DNA from: CAVVIH01 sp963748295
Lineage (GTDB): Bacteria; Acidobacteriota; Vicinamibacteria; Vicinamibacterales; 2-12-FULL-66-21
Length of the DNA stretch: 64,000 bases
Assembly: GCA_963748295.1 (NCBI GenBank)
Contig: CAVVIH010000002.1
Span: forward strand, 186,001 to 250,000
Direction: 5' to 3'
Position numbers and translations under genes: made by a program. The notes below the pieces were generated by a model. It had not been told where the DNA came from, searched no databases, and saw only the letters and a list, made by a program, of their open reading frames with translations. Below, one piece after another: positions 57,883 through 64,000 of this stretch (position 1 is its first letter; every line of letters begins with the position of its first letter).

Positions 57883-58296
57883 GTGGACAACGAGAGCCTG
57901 ATTCGGTTGTTCGAGGCGGGGGAGGCGCCACCGGAAGGATTTCACCATCGCGAGCACGTCCGTGTGGCGTGGTGGTATCTGCGCGAGTCGCCGCTTCCCG
58001 AAGCGCTCGGGCGCTTCGTCGCGGGCCTGCGCCGCTTCGCCGACGCGCAGGGGAAACCAGACCTGTATCACGAGACGATCACGACGGCCTATGTGCTTCT
58101 GATCGCCGAGCGGCTCGACGATGGAGATCGTGAACTCGACTGGGATGATTTCGCGCGGCGCAACCCGGATCTGTTGACCTGGAGGCCGTCCATTCTGGCG
58201 CGCTACTATCGCGACGAGACGCTGGCGTCGGCACGTGCGAAACGCACTTTCGTGATGCCCGACCGGCTCGAGATCACAAACTCGTCCACGTGCTAG
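57883..58296 (+). CDS. Small conserved protein of unknown function
   Basis: A 137-residue soluble protein. The GTG at 57883 is chosen because gggaggg lies just upstream. The sequence is well ordered: FHHREHVRVAWWYLRESPLP, FVAGLRRFADAQGKPDLYHE, TITTAYVLLIAERLDDG. Several His/Glu pairs (HHREH, YHETIT) could bind a metal. Similar proteins occur in other acidobacteria and proteobacteria, but I know no function. The next gene starts 10 bases later, so they may be an operon. Confidence 0.75.
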   Translation: MDNESLIRLFEAGEAPPEGFHHREHVRVAWWYLRESPLPEALGRFVAGLRRFADAQGKPDLYHETITTAYVLLIAERLDDGDRELDWDDFARRNPDLLTWRPSILARYYRDETLASARAKRTFVMPDRLEITNSSTC

Positions 58297-58305
58297 GATG
58301 CGCCC

Positions 58306-60016
58306 ATGATGACGAACCTTTTGCTCGTGCTGTCACTCGCAGCGCAGCAACCCGCGGCGCTTCCCTCGAAGCCGCTCCATTACGGCTTCTTCACCATCAC
58401 CTTTGGCGATGATGGATCGTTCTCCATCGTCGGCAAGGAGTGGCCGGCGATGAAAGGAACATGGAAGCTGGAGAAGGACGAGGTCGTCGTCGAAACCACC
58501 GGCGGTTCGCCGGCGCGGCCGTGCACGACCCCCGGGCGCTACAAGTATCGCGTCGAAGGGACACGGCTGATGCTCACGACGGTCGCGGACGACTGCGTAC
58601 CGCGGCAGATGGTGATGCGCGAGAGCACGTGGCGTCCGCAGGGCGAGGCCGATGCCGTTCCCGAGCGCAAGATCGTGCGCAGCGGCCCGGAACGCGCGCC
58701 GAATCTGCCCGTCGCAAAGCCGGCGGCGGCGAGCTGGCCGTCGTTCCGCGGACCGAATGCGTCCGGCGTGGTTGACGGGCAGAACCTGCCGGATGCCTGG
58801 GACGTGAAGACCGGCAACAACATTCTGTGGCGCACGCCGATCCCGGGCCTTGCGCACTCGAGCCCGGTCGTCTGGGGCGACCGCGTCTTCGTGACGTCGG
58901 CGATCAGCAGCAAGGGTAAGGCGACCTTCAAGCCGGGACTCTACGGAGACGGCGACGCCTCGGAGGACCGCTCGAATCACAAGTTCGTCCTCTACGCGAT
59001 CGACAAGGGAACCGGCAAGATTGCGTGGGAGCGCATCGCCTACGAAGGTGCGCCGCGCAACAAGCGCCACATCAAGTCCACCTACGCCAGCGCGTCTCCG
59101 GCCACCGACGGCCGGATCGTCGTCGCGTGGTTCGGATCCGAAGGTGTCCACGCCTACGACGTGAATGGCAACCCGCTGTGGAAGGTCGACATCGGCCGGG
59201 TGGACATGGGCGCGTACGACATCCCGTCGTACGAGTGGGGCCCGGCGAGCTCGCCGGTGATCTGGAAGGACATGGTATTCGTCCAGGTGGATACCCAGGG
59301 GGATTCCTTCCTGCTCGCGCTCGACGCGCAGACCGGTAAGACCCTCTGGAAAACCGACCGGCAGGAGCTGCCGTCGTGGGGCACGCCAACCGTCGTCTCG
59401 ACCCCGAGCGGGGGATGAGCTGGTCACCAACGCCTCGAACTACATCCGTGCGTACGACCCGCGAACCGGCAAGGAGCTGTGGAAGCTTGGCGGCAGCTCG
59501 AAGATCACCGCGCCGACGCCGTTCGTGGCGAACGGACTGGTGATCGTCGCCAGCGGCCGTGGGCCCGAGCGTCCGATCTTCGCCGTGAAGCCGGGCGCGC
59601 GCGGCGATCTCACGCTGGCGAAAGATCAGACCAGCAGCGGACAGATTGCATGGAGCAAGACAGGCCGCGGATCGTACATGCCGACGCCGCTGGCCTACCA
59701 GGGAATCCTGTACGTGCTCGCCAACAACGGCGTGTTCGACGCCTACGAGATCGAGACGGGCAACGAGATCTACCGGCAGCGTCTCGAGCCGGTCGGCAGC
59801 GGCTTCAGCGCGTCGCCGGTCGCCGCTGACGGGAAGATCTACCTGACCAGCGAGGACGGCGACATCATCATCATCGCCGCCGGCCGCGAGTTCAGGAAGC
59901 TCGGATCGAACTCGATGGGCGAGCTGGTGATGGCGACACCGGCGATGTCGGACGGCGTCATGTTCGTGCGCGGGCAATCGACGCTCTTCGCCATCGGATC
60001 GCCGGCGTCCCGTTAG
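58306..60016 (+). pseudogene. Secreted PQQ-like beta-propeller protein, one frameshift
   Basis: About 569 residues once one extra g in the run at 59408-59412 is ignored. A short signal segment (NLLLVLSLAAQQ) precedes an N-terminal domain with YGFFTITFGDDGSFSI and MKGTWKLEKDEVVVETTG. The propeller starts with SWPSFRGPNASGVVDGQNLP and has YAIDKGTGKIAWERIAYEG, LALDAQTGKTLWKTDRQELP; the second frame carries YDPRTGKELWKLGGSSKI and YEIETGNEIYRQRLEP. It is a second family member beside 31256. Nothing marks a quinone ligand. The homopolymer position of the break points to sequence error. Confidence 0.85.
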
Positions 60017-60030
60017 CCATGCGCGCGCGT

Positions 60031-60058
60031 GTAGCTTCCGCCTTAAGGCGGAAGCTAC
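60031..60058. repeat. 28-base perfect palindrome
   Basis: The sequence gtagcttccgcctt/aaggcggaagctac is fully self-complementary with no spacer. It sits 15 bases after the propeller gene stop and follows an alternating gcgcgcgc run. Its core resembles the palindrome at 8131-8150, also in a 3' region, so it looks like a dispersed terminator or REP-like element. Confidence 0.7.
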
Positions 60059-60165
60059 AGAATTCGCTCTAAATCAATCGAGACTTAGAGAGGTGTTCGA
60101 GCACAAGTGGCATATCGATCTCGCGGCCGCGCCCGCGGCGACGCGGTGAAGTAGTACCATTCGGC

Positions 60166-61860
60166 ATGACCCAGTCCGCCGGCAAGCGATCCCGCGTACG
60201 GGCGACGCCGCGCGGCCGCCGTGTCGATCCCGGAGCGCGGGAAGAGCTGCTCGACCTGCTCGGCGACGCTCCCCGCCGCCGCGATCTCCTGATCGAGCAT
60301 TTGCACCGCATCCAGGACCGGTTCGGGTGCCTCTCGGCCGCCCACCTCGTCGCGCTCGCGGACGAGATGAAGCTCGCCATGGCCGAGGTCTACGAGGTCG
60401 CCACCTTCTACCATCACTTCGACGTCGTCCGGGAAGGGGAGCCCGCGCCGCCGTCGATCACCGTCCGCGTCTGCGATTCGATCGCCTGCGAGTTGGCCGG
60501 CTCTGACGAACTATTCGAGAGACTGCCAGCCATCCTCGGAAAAGACGTCCGTGTGCTGCGCACCCCGTGCGTGGGCCGCTGCGAGACGGCCCCGGTGGCG
60601 GTGGTCGGGCAGAATCCGGTGCCCCGCGCCACCGTCGAACGTGTCGTATCGCGCGTGCGATCCGGTGAAGTCACCCATTCGGCGACCGACGTCAGCATCA
60701 CGCCGGGACACATCGGGTATGCCGCCTATCGTGACGCCGGCGGCTACGCGCTCGCCGCCGCGTGCGTCAGGGGTGAGCGAACGCCCGCAGACGTCATCAA
60801 GATGATGGAGGATTCAGGCCTTCGCGGCCTGGGCGGCGCCGGCTTTCCAGCCGGACGGAAGTGGCGGATCGTGTCCGGCGAACCGGCCCCGCGCCTGCTG
60901 GCCGTCAACATCGACGAGGGCGAGCCGGGCACTTTCAAGGATCGCTATTATCTCGAGCGCGATCCGCATCGATTCCTCGAAGGCACGATCATCGCCGCGT
61001 GGGCGGTCGGCATCGACGCCGTTTACATCTATCTCCGCGACGAGTATCACGGCTGCCGCGCGATCCTGGAGCGCGAGCTCGCCGCGCTCCAGGCCGATCC
61101 GCCGTGCGCCATCCCGGAATTCCATCTGCGGCGCGGCGCCGGCGCTTACATCTGCGGTGAGGAGTCCGCGATGATGGAGTCGATCGAGGGAAAGCGTGGC
61201 GAGCCGCGGCTGCGCCCTCCCTACGTCGCCCAGGTCGGGCTGTTCGGCCGGCCGACCCTCGAGCACAACATGGAAACGCTGCACTGGGTGCGCGAGATCA
61301 TCGAGAAGGGCCCTGGCTGGTTTGCGGGACACGGACGACATGGCCGCAAGGGGCTGCGATCGTTTTCCGTGAGCGGGCGCGTCAAGCGGCCCGGGGTTCA
61401 CCTCGCGCCGGCTGGAATCACTCTTCAGGAGCTCGTCGACGAGCATTGCGGCGGCATGCTCGACGGTCATGCGCTTTACGCCTATCTGCCGGGCGGCGCG
61501 TCAGGAGGCATCCTGCCGGCGTCGATGGCGGACATCCCGCTCGATTTCGACACGCTCACGCCGTACGGCTGTTTCATCGGCTCGGCCGCGATCGTCGTGC
61601 TGTCGGATCAGGACGGCGCGGCCGCCGCGGCCCGCAACCTGATGAAGTTCTTCGCGCACGAGTCGTGCGGCCAGTGCACGCCGTGCCGCGTCGGCACCGA
61701 AAAGGCACTGCAGCTGATGGCCGAACGGCGCTGGGATCGGCCCCTGCTGGAGGAGCTGTCGCAAGCCATGATGGACGCGTCGATCTGCGGACTGGGGCAG
61801 GCGGCGCCGAACCCGGTGCTGTCGGTGCTGAAGTACTTCCCCGGGGAAGTGAAGGCATGA
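60166..61860 (+). CDS. Fused NuoE/NuoF-type diaphorase subunit of formate dehydrogenase
   Basis: A 564-residue fusion that would pass electrons from the formate site to NAD+. The N-terminal part (about 20-165) is NuoE-like with [2Fe-2S] ligands Cys103, Cys108, Cys135 and Cys139 (VCDSIAC, CVGRC). The rest is NuoF-like: GLRGLGGAGFPAGRKWRI for NAD/FMN binding, NIDEGEPGTFKDRYYLE, GAGAYICGEESAMMESIEG, and a [4Fe-4S] site at ESCGQCTPCRVG (Cys501, 504, 507) with SICGLGQ. FdsG and FdsB are separate in Cupriavidus; here they are one chain. The stop overlaps the next start (ATGA at 61857-61860). It is soluble, with no signal peptide. Confidence 0.93.
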   Translation: MTQSAGKRSRVRATPRGRRVDPGAREELLDLLGDAPRRRDLLIEHLHRIQDRFGCLSAAHLVALADEMKLAMAEVYEVATFYHHFDVVREGEPAPPSITVRVCDSIACELAGSDELFERLPAILGKDVRVLRTPCVGRCETAPVAVVGQNPVPRATVERVVSRVRSGEVTHSATDVSITPGHIGYAAYRDAGGYALAAACVRGERTPADVIKMMEDSGLRGLGGAGFPAGRKWRIVSGEPAPRLLAVNIDEGEPGTFKDRYYLERDPHRFLEGTIIAAWAVGIDAVYIYLRDEYHGCRAILERELAALQADPPCAIPEFHLRRGAGAYICGEESAMMESIEGKRGEPRLRPPYVAQVGLFGRPTLEHNMETLHWVREIIEKGPGWFAGHGRHGRKGLRSFSVSGRVKRPGVHLAPAGITLQELVDEHCGGMLDGHALYAYLPGGASGGILPASMADIPLDFDTLTPYGCFIGSAAIVVLSDQDGAAAAARNLMKFFAHESCGQCTPCRVGTEKALQLMAERRWDRPLLEELSQAMMDASICGLGQAAPNPVLSVLKYFPGEVKA

Positions 61861-64000
61861 GCACGGTCACCTTCACGCTCAACGGCAAGGCCGTCACGGG
61901 CCGAAGCGATCGAACGATTCTCCAGGCCGCGCAGGATCACGCCATCGAAATCCCGCGCCTCTGCTACATGGAGGGCATGCGCGCCGACGGAAACTGCCGC
62001 ACGTGCATGGTCGAAATCACGGGCGAGCGCGTGCTGGCGCCGTCGTGCTGCCGCTACCCGAAGGACGGGATGGAGGTCACGACCAACAGCGCGCGTGCGC
62101 TCGTCAGCCAGAAGATGTCGATCGAGCTGCTGCTCGCCGACGTCGCGGAATCACCACACACGCTCAACTCGGAGCTGGATCTCTGGGCGAAAAAGCTCGG
62201 CGTCGGCAAACCGCGCTTTGCGGCGCGCCGCCAGCCGCCGGCCGATCTCTCGCATCCCGCGATCGCGGTGCAGCTCGACGCCTGCATCCAGTGCAAGCGG
62301 TGCGTCAGGGCCTGCCGTGAAGAACAGGTGAACGACGTCATCGGCTATGCGTTCCGCGGCGGCCACTCGAAGATCGTGTTCGACCTCGACGACTCGATGG
62401 GCAGCTCGACCTGCGTGGCCTGCGGCGAGTGCGTGCAGGCCTGTCCGACCGGCGCGCTGATGCCTGCCCGCGACGCCGCCATGGTCAGGCCGGACAGGAC
62501 GGTCGACTCCGTCTGCCCGTATTGCGGCGTCGGTTGTCAGCTGACCTACAACGTCCGGGACAACCGAATCCTGTACGTTCAGGGAAAGGACGGACCGGCG
62601 AATTCGAGCCGGCTGTGCGTCAAAGGCCGCTACGGCTTTGATTACGTGCAGCATGGCCATCGCCTGACGACGCCGCTGATTCGCAAGGCGGGAATTGCGA
62701 AGCACAAGGACTTCAGGGTCGATCCGGAGAAATGGAACGAGGTGTTTCGCGAGGCGACGTGGGACGAGGCCCTGGATCTCGCGGCCGGCGGTCTCCGGCA
62801 CATCCGCGACAGCCAGGGGAAACGGGCGCTGGCCGGCTTCGGCTCGGCGAAAGGGACGAACGAGGAAGCCTACCTGTTTCAGAAACTCGTGCGCACGGGT
62901 TTCGGCTCGAACAACGTCGATCACTGCACGCGCCTCTGCCACGCGTCGAGCGTGGCGGCGCTCATGGAAGGCATCAGCTCGGGCGCGGTGTCGAACCAGG
63001 TCCGCGACCTGCAGCACTCGGACGTCATCGTCGTCATCGGCGCCAACCCGACGGTGAACCATCCGGTCGCGGCGACGTGGATGAAGAACGCCGTGAAGGC
63101 CGGCGCGAACCTGATCGTCGCCGATCCGCGCCGCAGCGATCTGGCGCGGCATGCGCTGTATTACCTGCAGTTCAACCCCGACACCGACGTGGCGCTCCTC
63201 AACGCGATGCTGCATGTCATCGTCGAGGAAGGGCTGGTGGACGAGGCGTTCGTGCGCGATCGCACGTCCGGCTACGAGGCCCTGGTCGAGAACGTCCGCA
63301 AGTTCTCACCCGAGGCGATGGCGCCGATTTGCGGCATCGACGCGGGGACGATCCGTGACGTGGCGCGGCTCTACGCGACGTCGAAGGCGTCGATCATCTT
63401 CTGGGGCATGGGCATCTCACAGCACGTCCACGGGACCGACAACGCCCGCTGCCTGATTGCGCTCGCGCTGTCGACCGGCCAGATTGGCCGGCCCGGCACC
63501 GGCCTTCACCCGCTTCGCGGCCAGAACAACGTGCAGGGCGCATCGGATTCCGGGCTGATCCCGATGTTCTATCCCGACTACCAGCGCGTCGCGGCGCCGG
63601 AGGCGCGCCGGCGCTTCGAGACGTTGTGGAAGACGACGCTCGATCCGGATCCCGGCCTGACCGTCGTCGAGATCATGCATGCCGCGAAGCGGCGCGAGAT
63701 TCGCGGCATGTACATCATGGGCGAGAACCCGGCGATGTCGGATCCGGATGTGGATCATGCGCGCGAGGCACTGGCGGCGCTGGATCACCTCGTCGTGCAG
63801 GACATCTTCCTCACCGAAACCGCCTACCTCGCGGACATCGTCCTGCCCGCCACCGCGTGGCCCGAGAAGATCGGCACCGTGACCAATACCGATCGGATGG
63901 TGCAGCTCGGGCGCAAGGCGATCGAGCCGCCAGGAGACGCACGAGAGGACTTCTGGCTGCTGGTCGAGATGGGGAAGCGCATGGGCCTGGACTGGCGCTA
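61857..64000 (+). CDS. fdhF: Molybdenum formate dehydrogenase alpha subunit, partial at window end
   Basis: The catalytic subunit, open to the end of the window (714 complete codons). The [2Fe-2S] ferredoxin domain has Cys36, 47, 50 and 64/65. Two 4Fe-4S motifs follow: CIQCKRCVRAC (143-153) and CVACGECVQACP (186-197), then CPYCGVGC...C (220-254) next to the molybdopterin domain. The metal ligand is Cys361 in DHCTRLCHASS, followed by the conserved His362; it is cysteine, not selenocysteine. The His-Cys3 cluster segment between the first and second domains is absent (around residues 95-118). The missing C-terminus should bind the second pterin half. Likely reaction: formate to CO2 with NAD+ via the fused subunit. 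Confidence 0.93.
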   Translation, partial: MSTVTFTLNGKAVTGRSDRTILQAAQDHAIEIPRLCYMEGMRADGNCRTCMVEITGERVLAPSCCRYPKDGMEVTTNSARALVSQKMSIELLLADVAESPHTLNSELDLWAKKLGVGKPRFAARRQPPADLSHPAIAVQLDACIQCKRCVRACREEQVNDVIGYAFRGGHSKIVFDLDDSMGSSTCVACGECVQACPTGALMPARDAAMVRPDRTVDSVCPYCGVGCQLTYNVRDNRILYVQGKDGPANSSRLCVKGRYGFDYVQHGHRLTTPLIRKAGIAKHKDFRVDPEKWNEVFREATWDEALDLAAGGLRHIRDSQGKRALAGFGSAKGTNEEAYLFQKLVRTGFGSNNVDHCTRLCHASSVAALMEGISSGAVSNQVRDLQHSDVIVVIGANPTVNHPVAATWMKNAVKAGANLIVADPRRSDLARHALYYLQFNPDTDVALLNAMLHVIVEEGLVDEAFVRDRTSGYEALVENVRKFSPEAMAPICGIDAGTIRDVARLYATSKASIIFWGMGISQHVHGTDNARCLIALALSTGQIGRPGTGLHPLRGQNNVQGASDSGLIPMFYPDYQRVAAPEARRRFETLWKTTLDPDPGLTVVEIMHAAKRREIRGMYIMGENPAMSDPDVDHAREALAALDHLVVQDIFLTETAYLADIVLPATAWPEKIGTVTNTDRMVQLGRKAIEPPGDAREDFWLLVEMGKRMGLDWR

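Noticed and set aside
62151..63215. Long minus-strand frame through the formate dehydrogenase gene
   Set aside because: The plus frame has all cluster motifs and the active-site Cys-His; the minus frame is a shadow.
1..64000. tRNA, rRNA or CRISPR arrays
   Set aside because: I looked for clover-leaf arms, conserved rRNA stretches and regularly spaced repeats and saw none. The short repeats found are palindromes or single duplicates.

Overview
This is a GC-rich stretch of chromosome from what looks like an acidobacterium, probably of the Vicinamibacteria type. The evidence is family content: an ADOP-type FtsX/MacB permease, a DUF1592/DUF1552 pair, an ECF42 sigma factor with its DGPF partner, a Ser/Thr kinase fused to an ATPase and TPR repeats, a CadC-like regulator with TPRs, many Tat-exported enzymes and PQQ-like propellers. 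No 16S or other taxonomic marker is present, so the assignment is inference.

Layout. Positions 1-4.1 kb are an eroded, gene-poor island: a toxin-antitoxin pair with a broken toxin, a nucleotidyltransferase remnant that recurs at 13.3 kb, a decayed minus-strand gene, and GC-rich intergenic repeat. 4.1-9.6 kb: secreted alpha/beta hydrolase, ADOP permease fragment, frameshifted nadV, GH18 chitinase-like protein, ankyrin protein. 9.7-15.5 kb: DGPF protein and ECF42 sigma factor, di-heme cytochrome, remnants, SnoaL-like protein, Gfo/Idh/MocA oxidoreductase. 15.5-25.3 kb: kinase/ATPase/TPR protein, divergent CE7-like and CE15-like esterases, a TIR-like protein with an unusual C-terminal beta domain, a TolB-like propeller and an esterase. 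25.3-33.5 kb: beta-lactamase-fold hydrolase, DUF1592 cytochrome, DUF1552 protein, PQQ-like protein, methyltransferase. 33.5-37.3 kb: response regulator and a very large hybrid histidine kinase. 37.5-41 kb: a Tat-exported Fe-S L-serine dehydratase and a porin. 41-57.8 kb: secreted proteins, CadC-TPR regulator, sugar isomerase-like protein, DoxX, ADOP permease, M20-like protein, polysaccharide deacetylase, a large FG-GAP/beta-helix protein and a hydrolase. 57.8-64 kb: small conserved protein, PQQ-like protein, and the start of an NAD-dependent formate dehydrogenase operon that runs off the window.

Together the genes suggest a soil heterotroph: hemicellulose de-esterification (CE7 and CE15), chitin-type glycan cleavage, polysaccharide deacetylation, periplasmic oxidoreductases, and formate as an electron source.

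About 17 places were found where a recognisable protein continues in another frame after a single-base indel, in genes of every kind. Most are probably sequence errors rather than real pseudogenes, so those genes are annotated across the shift. All functional calls come from reading motifs; no database search was run.
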